From Vicinamibacterales bacterium (GTDB lineage Bacteria > Acidobacteriota > Vicinamibacteria > Vicinamibacterales > SCN-69-37), in contig JAURFE010000004.1 in assembly GCA_030827135.1 (NCBI GenBank), forward strand, positions 24,667-88,666: a stretch of DNA of 64,000 nucleotides. Reading direction: 5' to 3'. Below are positions 37,626 through 45,938 of the stretch, piece after piece; within the stretch, counting starts at the first letter, position 1; each line of letters begins with the position of its first letter. A program made the translations under genes and the position numbers. A model generated the notes under the pieces. That model had not been told where the DNA came from, searched no databases, and was given only the letters and a program-made list of their open reading frames with translations.

Positions 37626-39261
37626 TCGCACCCGGCGCCTGAGGCGCATGGAGCGAGACCGCCGACAACCGCAACCTCCCCGCCGCGCCCGGAGGCGTGT
37701 GCGGTGCATCCACCACAAACAGCAGCGATTGCAGACGAGCGGCGACAGGCCGTCTCAACGTGTCGCGTTCGGCCGGCATGAAGTCCGAGAGCCGCAGTCG
37801 CACCGCACGAGGTCTGGTGTCTGCATAGACCGAACGCACCCAGCGCTCGCCGTCTCCGGCATGGTCGGGCAACCGCACCTGCACGGAGAACCGCATCGGT
37901 CGATCCGCCTCGACGATGAAGGCGATCTCATCAAAACTCTCGGCGGGATCAAGCGGGTGTACGAGCGCCGCGTATTGCCCGGGTGCGGTGCCTGGGACCA
38001 GCGAAAACGACCAGTCGATGTGCGCGGCATCACCACGCCAGCTGGTCGTCGTCGCCGGATGATGCTCGACCACCCAGGTCGAGGCGCCGACTCCTGTGGG
38101 GATCGCAATGTCACGTCCGGAGGGCCGCGGCGGTTCCGGCACGGCCGGCACGACCGGCGGCGGCACAAACACCGGCGCGCTGACGATCCACGGCACGTCA
38201 TGGCCCGGCCAGCGCACTTCAACGCGATACAGCCCGGGGGCCGTGATGGGCGCGCGGGCCTTCCCGGCCGCGGCGGCGATTTCGCGCCCGTGGTGCCACA
38301 CCGACACGAGGGCATCGGGTGCGCCGGCGACCTCGGCGGCAAATGCATCCGCCGTACGGGTGATCGTCAGTACCGCCGGGGTGGCAATTGCACGGACGAC
38401 GGAATACGACTGGCCGGTGCGCAGGCTCTCAAGCAGTCGTGCGGCATCACGGGTGGCGTCACCGCTGGGCGGTTCGGTGAGCCAGACACCCTGCACCAGC
38501 GTGTGGAACATGTCGGCGTATGAGGGACGCGCAAGAATGGTTCGCGCCGCGCGTGGTTCGCTCTGCTCGTCGAGGCCGATACGTGCGTGCGCATCAACGG
38601 CCGCGAGACCGACGACAGGCCGCGACCGTGACCAGGATTCCCACCGGCGGAACGTGGCGCGCGGGGGCGCAAACAGGCTGGCGATTGCCGGAGCCGGACG
38701 CGCGACGTAATGCAGCGCCGCCTGCAGAAGCCGTCGGCTGGAATCGTCGCGCCACTCCGAGTCCGCATTGATCCACTCGATGCCGTCGGCGCTGCGACCG
38801 GTCCATCGCAGATCGCGTTTGCCCGAAGCCGGATGGGCCGCCACGGTCCACGCCCCGAGGCGATGGGCATCCTCAATCACATCGCGGGACTCACCGCCCA
38901 GCGGGTACGGCGCGGCGGTGCGCAGACCGAGCACGACGAGATGGCCGTCACGCGTGGATACTTCAACTCCGTCGATGACAAGCACGCCATGCCGATACGC
39001 CGGCGCCTCTGGTGTGCGCACGGCGTCGCCGTGGTCCGCCAGAACCACAAACTGGAGACCGGCCTCGGCCGCCGCCCTCGCGACATTATCGACGCTGCCG
39101 GATCCGTCGGACCGGGTGGTGTGAATGTGATACGCGCCGAACACGGTGGTTGGCGGCGGCGTGATCGCCAGAACGGTGGTCGCGGCCGGCAGCGTCAGAC
39201 CGCCGTACGTGAGGACGACGACGGCGAGGGCTGCCAGCGTGATCAGCAATGTGCGCTTCAC
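37609..39261 (-). CDS. Exported or membrane-anchored PHP-domain metallohydrolase (CehA/McbA-like)
   Basis: Protein of 550 residues with an N-terminal hydrophobic segment (about 4-30). A PHP phosphoesterase domain (about 40-270) follows, with metal ligands in YHIHTTRSDGSG, VVLADHGD, and HPAS in VAAHPASGKRDL. The C-terminal half (about 330-550) is beta-rich with no recognised domain. The PHP family hydrolyses phosphoesters and carbamate-type bonds; the substrate here is unknown. The start is a GTG. It lies 15 nt downstream of xerD on the same strand. Confidence 0.75.
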   Translation of the reverse strand: MKRTLLITLAALAVVVLTYGGLTLPAATTVLAITPPPTTVFGAYHIHTTRSDGSGSVDNVARAAAEAGLQFVVLADHGDAVRTPEAPAYRHGVLVIDGVEVSTRDGHLVVLGLRTAAPYPLGGESRDVIEDAHRLGAWTVAAHPASGKRDLRWTGRSADGIEWINADSEWRDDSSRRLLQAALHYVARPAPAIASLFAPPRATFRRWESWSRSRPVVGLAAVDAHARIGLDEQSEPRAARTILARPSYADMFHTLVQGVWLTEPPSGDATRDAARLLESLRTGQSYSVVRAIATPAVLTITRTADAFAAEVAGAPDALVSVWHHGREIAAAAGKARAPITAPGLYRVEVRWPGHDVPWIVSAPVFVPPPVVPAVPEPPRPSGRDIAIPTGVGASTWVVEHHPATTTSWRGDAAHIDWSFSLVPGTAPGQYAALVHPLDPAESFDEIAFIVEADRPMRFSVQVRLPDHAGDGERWVRSVYADTRPRAVRLRLSDFMPAERDTLRRPVAARLQSLLFVVDAPHTPPGAAGRLRLSAVSLHAPQAPGAITSER

Positions 39262-39276
39262 GTGGCTGGCCCCATG

Positions 39277-40161
39277 TTACTCCCGCGGGTGGAAGTTGTC
39301 GTACACCTGCCGCAGGCGGGCTTCGAGGACGTGGGTGTAAATCTGTGTCGTGGAAAGGTCGGCGTGACCGAGCATCGCCTGAATCGCGCGCAGGTCGGCC
39401 CCTCGCTCGAGCAGATGCGTGGCGAAGGAGTGCCGCAGGACGTGCGGGCTCAGATGCGCGCGGATGCCGGCCCTGGCGCCGGTGTCCTTGAGGATCTGCC
39501 AGAACCCGCCACGCGACAATCGACGCGCGCCGCGGGCGCTCACAAACAGCCAGGGGCCGTCTTTTCTCGCGGTCAGCACCGGGCGCGAGTCCCGGAGGTA
39601 GCGCTGGACCCAGCCGGCCGCGACGTCGCCCAGGGGGACCAGTCGCTGTTTGCCGCCCTTCCCCAGGCACTGGAGATATCCATGGGTGGTGTGCACATCG
39701 GCGAGCCGCAGTCCGACCAATTCTGAGACGCGCAGCCCGGTGGCGTACAGCACTTCGATCAGCGCGCGGTCACGCAGTCCGCCGGGCGTCTGCACATCGT
39801 GCGCGGCCAGCAGCGCGTCGACGTCCGCGGTGGACAAAAACCGCGGCAACGAGGCGAATAATCGCGGCGCATGGAGATCTTCGGTCGGGTTGTCGGAGAT
39901 GTCGTTGCGGAGGCGCAGGTACTTGTAGAGACCGCGAATGGTGGCGACCAGTCTGGCCGTGGACGTGGAGGACAGGCCGGACGTCATGGCGTCGCGTACG
40001 AACGCCTCGAGCGCCGCACGATCCAGCGTGCGCAGGTCGAGGCTTCGGCGTACTGTGTAGGCTTGGAGGCGCGCGAGGTCGCGCCGGTACGCCGCCAGCG
40101 TGTTGCGGGCGACGCGCCGCTCAACGTCGAGATGCCGCAGATAGGCGGCGACCGGATCCAT
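39277..40161 (-). CDS. xerD: Tyrosine recombinase XerD/XerC
   Basis: Site-specific recombinase of 294 residues that resolves chromosome dimers at dif. An N-terminal SAM-like domain (about 1-90) precedes the catalytic domain. Catalytic residues are Arg in ATGLRVSELVGL, Lys in GKGGKQRLVPL, HxxR in HVLRHSFATHLL, His in LGHADLSTTQ, and the nucleophile Tyr in IYTHV. The D or C assignment cannot be settled without the partner. It lies about 5 kb from parAB. No integron or phage genes surround it, which favours the housekeeping Xer role. Confidence 0.88.
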   Translation of the reverse strand: MDPVAAYLRHLDVERRVARNTLAAYRRDLARLQAYTVRRSLDLRTLDRAALEAFVRDAMTSGLSSTSTARLVATIRGLYKYLRLRNDISDNPTEDLHAPRLFASLPRFLSTADVDALLAAHDVQTPGGLRDRALIEVLYATGLRVSELVGLRLADVHTTHGYLQCLGKGGKQRLVPLGDVAAGWVQRYLRDSRPVLTARKDGPWLFVSARGARRLSRGGFWQILKDTGARAGIRAHLSPHVLRHSFATHLLERGADLRAIQAMLGHADLSTTQIYTHVLEARLRQVYDNFHPRE

Positions 40162-40208
40162 TGTTTGCCTTCCCTGCTCCAGGGGTTTACTCTACGTCCA
40201 AATCCGTC

Positions 40209-41150
40209 ATGCCTCATCACTCGAAGTGGCAGTACCTACCGACTGAAGCTATTAACACGGCGTCGCTCGCGATCGACACGATGCCGATCCTCGAGATCGT
40301 CGACCTCATGCTGGCGGAAGACAAGAAGGTCGTCGCCGCTGTGCAGAAGGAGCGCGAGCGGATCGCGCACGGTGTGGAGATCATCGCCAGCGCCCTCAAG
40401 AAGGGCGGCCGGCTGATTCTTGTCGGGGCCGGCACGTCCGGCCGACTCGGGGTGCTCGAAGCCGCGGAGATGCCCCCCACCTTCAGCACCAAACCCGAAC
40501 TGGTCCAGGGTCTGATGGCCGGCGGCCAGGAAGCCGTGTTCCGGGCGCGCGAAGGGGTCGAAGACAACTACGAAGAAGGGGGCCGCAGCCTGGCGCGTCT
40601 GCGCGTCGGCAAAAAGGACGTCGTCGTCGGTGTGTCCGCCTCCGGGATCACCCAGTTTGTCCGTGGCGCTCTGACGGTGGCGCGCAAAAAGGGCGCACGG
40701 ATCATCTTTGTCACCTGCTGGCCAGGCACGGAACTGCAGAACTATGTCGATCTGATCATCGCACCGTCGGTCGGTCCCGAAGTCATTGCCGGTTCCACGC
40801 GATTGAAGGCCGGCACGGCAACCAAACTGGTACTGAACATGCTGACGACCGTGTCGATGGTGCGTATCGGCAAGACGTACGGCAACCTGATGGTCGACGT
40901 GAAGACCGGGTCCGAAAAACTGAAGGACCGGGCACAGCGGATTCTCTCGATGATCACGGGTGTGGATCCGGATGAGGCCAAGGCATTGCTCATCAAAGCC
41001 AAGTGGAACGTCAAGGTGGCGATCGTGATGAAAAAGGCCGGCCTCACGCCGACACAGGCGGCGGCGCGCTTGCGCAAGTCCAGCGACTCGATCCGGGAAG
41101 CGTTGGGCGAAGACATCGACACGCAGTTGCGGTCGCTGCTACAGCGCTGA
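40209..41150 (+). CDS. murQ: N-acetylmuramic acid 6-phosphate etherase
   Basis: SIS-domain enzyme of 313 residues that splits D-lactate from MurNAc-6-phosphate to give GlcNAc-6-phosphate in cell-wall recycling. Family motifs are TEAINTASLAIDTMPILEIVD, GAGTSGRLGVLEAAEMPPTF (the SIS loop with the catalytic Glu), VVGVSASGITQFV and GPEVIAGSTRLKAGTATKLVLNM. The ATG at 40209 (MPHHSKWQYLPTE) is chosen; the frame is open upstream. It overlaps the convergent nagB by 12 nt. The amino-sugar kinase encoded at 41.9-42.8 kb could supply its substrate. Confidence 0.93.
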   Translation: MPHHSKWQYLPTEAINTASLAIDTMPILEIVDLMLAEDKKVVAAVQKERERIAHGVEIIASALKKGGRLILVGAGTSGRLGVLEAAEMPPTFSTKPELVQGLMAGGQEAVFRAREGVEDNYEEGGRSLARLRVGKKDVVVGVSASGITQFVRGALTVARKKGARIIFVTCWPGTELQNYVDLIIAPSVGPEVIAGSTRLKAGTATKLVLNMLTTVSMVRIGKTYGNLMVDVKTGSEKLKDRAQRILSMITGVDPDEAKALLIKAKWNVKVAIVMKKAGLTPTQAAARLRKSSDSIREALGEDIDTQLRSLLQR

Positions 41151-41867
41151 CGCGCCCTCGCGATCCAGGCAGACCGAGACGTTGGGGTGGACCTGCAGCA
41201 GGGATGCCGGAACTCGCGTGGTGATCGGCCCGCGGAGGGCGCGCGCCACGATGCGCGCCTTTGAGCGGCCTGTCGCGAGCAGAAGCACCTCCCGGGCACC
41301 GAGGATGGTGCCGATGCCCATGGACAACGCGTGCGTCGGCACGCGGCGCCAGTCGCCGTCGAACAACCCGGCGTTGGCGCGACGGGTGGTCGCGCGCAAC
41401 GTCACGCGATGTGTGCGCGCGGCTAGGGTCGGGCCCGGTTCGTTGAACCCCAGATGGCCGTTGCGGCCAATCCCGAGAATCACCAGGTCCAGGCCACCCG
41501 CGCGCCGGATGCGCGCATCGTACGCTTCGACCTCAGCGCGCCAGTCCTTCGCGCGGCCATCCAGCACGTGTGCACGTCGCGGGGCGAGGTTCACGTGCGC
41601 AAACAGATGCGCCTCCATGAAGGTGCGATAACTGCCGGCATCGCCGCGCCCCAGGCCGAGAAACTCATCCAGATTGAATGTGGTCGCCAGCGAAAAGTCC
41701 GCGCGGCCGGCTTGGTGGGCCCGCACCAGCGCGCGATACAGTGGCACCGGCGTCAAGCCTGTCGGCAATCCAAGCACCAGGGCGGGATTCGCCCCGAGGC
41801 ACTCCAACACCCGGGTAGCGGCGGCGCGGGCGGCCCGGTCGGCCGAGCTATAAGTCGAGATGTGCAT
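41139..41867 (-). CDS. nagB: Glucosamine-6-phosphate deaminase (NagB family)
   Basis: Sugar-phosphate isomerase-fold protein of 242 residues that should convert GlcN-6-phosphate to fructose-6-phosphate and ammonia. Motifs are LGLPTGLTPVPLYRALV, TFNLDEFLGL (catalytic Asp) and ILGIGRNGHLGFNEPG (active-site His). The family pattern is usually G-I-G-x-D-G-H; here Asn replaces Asp. It starts 2 nt after the kinase gene on the same strand. No nagA deacetylase is in the window, although one is needed between the MurQ product and the NagB substrate. Confidence 0.88.
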   Translation of the reverse strand: MHISTYSSADRAARAAATRVLECLGANPALVLGLPTGLTPVPLYRALVRAHQAGRADFSLATTFNLDEFLGLGRGDAGSYRTFMEAHLFAHVNLAPRRAHVLDGRAKDWRAEVEAYDARIRRAGGLDLVILGIGRNGHLGFNEPGPTLAARTHRVTLRATTRRANAGLFDGDWRRVPTHALSMGIGTILGAREVLLLATGRSKARIVARALRGPITTRVPASLLQVHPNVSVCLDREGASAL

Positions 41868-41869
41868 GA

Positions 41870-42805
41870 TTACTGTTCAAAATACGAGGGGATGACGAGG
41901 GTGCCGTCCGCAGCCGCGAGGGCCAGACTGACGGCGCCGGCCGCGGGTTCCTGCGTCAGCGGACGCACCACGGTGCCAGGGCGCTGCGTGACAAGCGCGT
42001 CGGTCACGCCGTCGCGCAACCGGGGAACCGCGCGGAAGATGCCGCCGGCAAGAATGATAGGACCGGTCGTCACCCCGAGTCGATCGGCGACCGCTGTCGC
42101 GGCCAGACTCAGCTCGCGGGCGCCCGTGGCGATCAACCGCTGCGACCATTCGTCGCCGTCATTCGCAGCAGCCTCGACCAGCGAAGCGATCGCGGCAACC
42201 GTGGACGGCTTGAAGCGCCCGTAGTAAATCTCGCGCACGAGATCCTGTGGACGGGCCACCTGATAGTGCGCCAGCACGCGCGGGGTCAGCGGGGTCGCGG
42301 GGCCGCGGCCATCAGAGGCGCGCAACACGGCGCGAAGCGCCTGTCGACCGATCCAATACCCACTGCCCTCGTCACCGAGGACGTAGCCCCAACCTCCGGC
42401 GCGCGCCGCGCGGCCCAGGCCGTCTCGCCCATACGCGATTGATCCGGTGCCGGCAATGATCACCACCCCAGGCATGCCGGGCACCCCGGCTTCGAGCGCG
42501 ATCAACGCATCGTTGACCACCACGACCGGGCAGCGCGGCACCAGGCGCGAGAGGATGCCGCGCACGATCCCCGCGTCCTCGGGGCGATCCACGCCGGCCA
42601 TGCCGATACAGGCGCTCGTGGGCCACGCGTCCGCCTGCAACGTCGCGGCCTGAATCACTTCGTGAAGAACCTTCTCGACCTGCAGTTCTCCGGTATTCTG
42701 CAGATTGGCGCCGGGGCCGCGCGCCTCCGCGAGCAAGGTGCCGTGTGCATCGGTCACCTGGCACACCGTCTTGGTGCCCCCAGCATCAATCCCCAGTACG
42801 GCCAT
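41870..42805 (-). CDS. BadF/BadG-family N-acetyl amino-sugar kinase (MurK/NagK-like)
   Basis: ASKHA-fold kinase of 311 residues. Phosphate-binding motifs are LGIDAGGTKTVCQVTD at the N-terminus and GVVIIAGTGSIAYG near 113; GWGYVLGDEGSGYWIG and ILAGGIFRAVP are typical of the N-acetylglucosamine kinase branch. Clostridium acetobutylicum MurK is a member of this family and phosphorylates both MurNAc and GlcNAc. The neighbours murQ and nagB make a salvage kinase the best reading, though the sugar preference is inferred. It is followed immediately by nagB. Confidence 0.85.
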   Translation of the reverse strand: MAVLGIDAGGTKTVCQVTDAHGTLLAEARGPGANLQNTGELQVEKVLHEVIQAATLQADAWPTSACIGMAGVDRPEDAGIVRGILSRLVPRCPVVVVNDALIALEAGVPGMPGVVIIAGTGSIAYGRDGLGRAARAGGWGYVLGDEGSGYWIGRQALRAVLRASDGRGPATPLTPRVLAHYQVARPQDLVREIYYGRFKPSTVAAIASLVEAAANDGDEWSQRLIATGARELSLAATAVADRLGVTTGPIILAGGIFRAVPRLRDGVTDALVTQRPGTVVRPLTQEPAAGAVSLALAAADGTLVIPSYFEQ

Positions 42806-42856
42806 CGCGTGTGTCAGCGTATCGCATTGACACCCCGCAAAGGCGGCTGGTAGCGT

Positions 42857-44116
42857 GTGAAAGTTCTGATGTCTGCACGTTCGCGCCGCTGGATCTCATT
42901 CGCTGTCCTTGTTGTGATGCTCGGCACGTGGCGTCCGCCGACCCACGCGCAGCCCGACGATGTCGGCGTGCGCGGACTGTGGGTGCTTCGGTCGACGCTC
43001 TCCTCCCCCGCCCGGATCGACGAAGTGATCCAGTCTGCAGTCGACGGCGGCTTTAACACGCTGCTCGTGCAGGTGCGGGGACGCGGCGATGCCTACTACA
43101 ACAGCCGGATCGATCCGAGAGCCGACGAACTCCGGACGCAGCCGGCCGGCTTTGATCCCTTCGGGCTGACGGTTGCGCGCGCCCACGCGGCGGGACTGAA
43201 GGTGCATGCCTGGTTCAACGTGAACCTGGTCGCCAGTGCGACCACCGTGCCCCGCGCACCCGATCACATTGTCGTCCGGCACCCCGACTGGTTGATGGTG
43301 CCGCGCGCACTGGCCGGCCCCCTCGCGCGCCTCAGTCCCCGCAGCCCGGGTTATGTCTCGCAGCTCGCCCGGTGGACCCGCAGCCACAGCGCCACGGTGG
43401 AAGGCCTCTTCCTCTCCCCGATTCCCGAAGCGTCGCAGGAGTACACCCTGTCGGTGGTCCGCGACCTCCTCGATCAGTATCCGGTCGACGGACTCCACCT
43501 CGATTACATCCGCTACCCCACTGCGGATTTTGACTACAGCGCCGCGGCGCTCGAGGCGTTCCGGGTCGATCGCCTCACCGACGTCGTGCCGGCGGAACGG
43601 GAACGCCTCGATCGCCTCGTGCGCACCGACCCGACGGCCTGGACCCGCGCGTTCCCGGACCAGTGGGAGTCCTTCCGCCATGCGCGCCTGGCGCTGCTGG
43701 TGGAACGCCTCCGCACCCTGCTCCTTGAGACCCGGCCTGGCGCGGTGCTCTCGGCTGCAGTGGTGCCGGTCGCGGCTGATGCCCGGCGCCTGAAACTGCA
43801 GGACTGGTCGGCCTGGGCGGAGCGCGGACTGCTCGATGTGATCTGTCCGATGGCGTATGCGATCGACGTGCGCGACTACGCCCGGCAAATTGATGATGCC
43901 GTCGCCGCGTCACACGGCCGGCCGGTCTGGGCCGGCCTCGGCGCCTGGCGCCTCACCGTGCCGCAGACGACCGAACACCTGCGTGCCGCCCGGCGCCGCC
44001 AGGTGGCCGGCATCGTTCTTTTTTCCTATGACAGCCTGCAGGCCTCGACCTCCCCGCGTGGCAGCTACTTCACGCGGCTGCGTCCGGCGCTCCTGGCGAT
44101 CCACAATCGGCCGTGA
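42857..44116 (+). CDS. Exported GHL10/YngK-type glycoside hydrolase-like protein
   Basis: Protein of about 419 residues with a signal peptide ending near THAQ (about residue 31 from the GTG). A TIM-barrel domain follows with the family strings VRGLWVLRSTLSS, FNTLLVQVRGRGDAYYNS, KVHAWFNVNLV, the hallmark VDGLHLDYIRYP, and CPMAYAIDVRDY near the end. Members of this DUF187/GHL10 group are thought to act on polysaccharides, probably peptidoglycan-related. The acidic residue of LDYIRYP may be catalytic. The GTG at 42857 or the ATG at 42869 may be the start. It overlaps the next gene by 4 nt (GTGA). Confidence 0.8.
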   Translation: MKVLMSARSRRWISFAVLVVMLGTWRPPTHAQPDDVGVRGLWVLRSTLSSPARIDEVIQSAVDGGFNTLLVQVRGRGDAYYNSRIDPRADELRTQPAGFDPFGLTVARAHAAGLKVHAWFNVNLVASATTVPRAPDHIVVRHPDWLMVPRALAGPLARLSPRSPGYVSQLARWTRSHSATVEGLFLSPIPEASQEYTLSVVRDLLDQYPVDGLHLDYIRYPTADFDYSAAALEAFRVDRLTDVVPAERERLDRLVRTDPTAWTRAFPDQWESFRHARLALLVERLRTLLLETRPGAVLSAAVVPVAADARRLKLQDWSAWAERGLLDVICPMAYAIDVRDYARQIDDAVAASHGRPVWAGLGAWRLTVPQTTEHLRAARRRQVAGIVLFSYDSLQASTSPRGSYFTRLRPALLAIHNRP

Positions 44117-45135
44117 CCTTTCCCCGCACACTTGCGGCCATGACGGAGGGGCTCGACCGCCGGGCCTACCCCGCCATCGTGTGTGAGGCCGGACGCCGCG
44201 CTGGTCCGCTCTGGCGGCAGGCGCTCGGCGCGCTGAGCTACGACGTCGGGGCTCCGCCGTGTCGTGAGTCCACGATCTTCGATCTCGCGTCCCTGACAAA
44301 GGTCATCGCCACGACGTCGATCACCATGAAGGCGGTGCGGGAGGGGCGGCTGAGTCTGTCGTCGGTCGTCCGCGATGACATCACCGTGGCGCACCTGCTG
44401 GATCACTCGTCAGGGTTGCCCGCGCATCGTCGCCTGTGGGACGCCGTTGCGGATGCCGCTGCGCTGCGCGACGCCGTGCTGGACATGCCGCAGGATCGAC
44501 CGGCCGGTGTCCAAGCCGTGTATTCGGACATCGGCTTCATGACGCTGGGATTCCTGCTCGAGGCCTGCATGGACGCGCCGCTCGATCAGCAATGGCGCGC
44601 GCTCTGGACGGACACCGCGCACCCCCTCGAGTTCGTGCCCGATCGGTCGACCTGGGCCTCCATCGCCCCGACCGAACGTGACCCCTGGCGCGGCCACCTG
44701 CTGCAGGGCGAAGTTCACGACGAACACGCCGCGCTGCTTGGTGGCGTGGCGGCGCACGCCGGCCTGTTTGGGAACGCGGCATCGGTCGGGCGGTTTGCCT
44801 CCACAGTGCTGGAGTCATTTCAGCAGGAGACAGGGCTCGCCACTCCAGCCGAGATGCGCCTCTGGGCACGTCGCCGCTCCGTGCCCGGCAGTTCTCGCGC
44901 GCTCGGATGGGACACGATGCTGCCGACGTCGTCGTGCGGCACCCACATGTCGCCTACGGCGATCGGCCACACGGGATTTACGGGGACGTCCGTGTGGATT
45001 GACTGGGAACGCGACTGCTACGTCGTCATCCTCACGAACCGCGTGCATCCGACGCGCAGCAATGAGTTGTTTGTGCCGATGCGCGCGCGCCTGCACGACG
45101 CGATCGCTGCCGATCTCGCCGCAGCCGGCCTGTAA
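44113..45135 (+). CDS. Serine hydrolase of the beta-lactamase/class C-like family
   Basis: Protein of 340 residues with the serine nucleophile motif S60-L-T-K63 in DLASLTKVIATT. The second motif is Y137-S-D in VYSDIGFMTLG (usually Y-S/A-N), and HTG in IGHTGFTGTS takes the place of KTG. Such proteins include esterases, D-aminopeptidases and peptidoglycan-modifying enzymes; true beta-lactamase activity is not implied. I see no signal peptide from the GTG start. It is coupled to the upstream GHL10 gene and lies beside the MurNAc salvage genes, which suggests a murein-derived substrate. Confidence 0.82.
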   Translation: MTFPRTLAAMTEGLDRRAYPAIVCEAGRRAGPLWRQALGALSYDVGAPPCRESTIFDLASLTKVIATTSITMKAVREGRLSLSSVVRDDITVAHLLDHSSGLPAHRRLWDAVADAAALRDAVLDMPQDRPAGVQAVYSDIGFMTLGFLLEACMDAPLDQQWRALWTDTAHPLEFVPDRSTWASIAPTERDPWRGHLLQGEVHDEHAALLGGVAAHAGLFGNAASVGRFASTVLESFQQETGLATPAEMRLWARRRSVPGSSRALGWDTMLPTSSCGTHMSPTAIGHTGFTGTSVWIDWERDCYVVILTNRVHPTRSNELFVPMRARLHDAIAADLAAAGL

Positions 45136-45139
45136 ATCG

Positions 45140-45913
45140 CTAGAGTCCGCCGCGACCGCGTCCACCGGGACCGCCCGGCAGCGTGGGCGTCCCTCGGCCC
45201 GGGCCCTGGGGCTGGCCGCGCCCTGGGAGCCCGCCGGGATTTCCGCGCGCCCCACCCGGGCCACCGCGGCCATCCGCCGGACCGCCGGCGCGTCCGGGTT
45301 GTGGACCGCCGCGGCCCTGCTGCCCCATCAACACGTTCGCCGTCTGCACGGTGAACTGCCAGTCGATGTATCGCTGCTGATTCTGGTACACGCGAATCGA
45401 CGTGTCGCTACTTGTGCTGTAAACGCCCTGGAAACTGCCGACAATCTGCTGGCCGACCTGTGACCCCGGGCCCACGCCTCGGCCCCCGGGTTGTTGGCCA
45501 CCCATGGAGACCGGGGCTCCTCCACCACGGGCTCCGCCCGGCGCTCCGCCGGTCGCACCGGGGCCTTGCGGCACGCCGCGGCCCGCGTTGGCCGGCTGTC
45601 CCGCCGGCAGGAGGCCGAAGTCCGTGCCTGTAATCGGGTCCTTCCACTTCCGGCGCAGGTATTTGCCGTCAACAAGCACGTCCACATTGGCGGGGAGGAC
45701 GTTGTTGTTCTTGCGGGCGTACAGGGCGATGGCCCGGGCGTACTGGTTGCCCCGGAAGATGAGTTCTTCTTCCTTCTCGCGGATGGACTGCTGCCGCCAG
45801 GTGGGCAACATCGCGGTCATGCCGATGCCCATCACCGCAATGACGACGAGCAACACGACCATCGTGAAGCCGCGGTCGTCAAACGGGGAGGAACCTTGAC
45901 CCTCTATAGGCAT
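45140..45913 (-). CDS. Atypical type II secretion pseudopilin with Gly/Pro-rich tail
   Basis: Protein of 257 residues. The prepilin peptidase site is in DDRGFTMVVLLVVIAVMG, cleaved before F, with a class III hydrophobic helix. Position +5 of the mature protein is Val, not the conserved Glu. A globular part (about 45-115) contains RKWKDPITGTDFGLLP. The last roughly 60 residues are almost only Gly, Pro, Arg and Gln. Absence of Glu5 is normal only in the tip pseudopilin GspK, so this may be a tip subunit. The frame is open for another 1 kb upstream on this strand, but that part is antisense to the Ig-domain gene and is rejected. The ATG overlaps a possible start of that divergent gene. Confidence 0.75.
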   Translation of the reverse strand: MPIEGQGSSPFDDRGFTMVVLLVVIAVMGIGMTAMLPTWRQQSIREKEEELIFRGNQYARAIALYARKNNNVLPANVDVLVDGKYLRRKWKDPITGTDFGLLPAGQPANAGRGVPQGPGATGGAPGGARGGGAPVSMGGQQPGGRGVGPGSQVGQQIVGSFQGVYSTSSDTSIRVYQNQQRYIDWQFTVQTANVLMGQQGRGGPQPGRAGGPADGRGGPGGARGNPGGLPGRGQPQGPGRGTPTLPGGPGGRGRGGL

Positions 45914-45938
45914 GAACGTAAGATCCTGGACGATACGA

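Noticed and set aside
39277..40161. Tyrosine recombinase as a phage or integron integrase
   Set aside because: Length, motifs and housekeeping neighbours fit XerC/D, and no attachment sites or phage genes are adjacent.
44113..45135. Serine hydrolase as an antibiotic-resistance beta-lactamase
   Set aside because: The second and third motifs differ from those of class C enzymes, no signal peptide is seen, and the context is cell-wall salvage.
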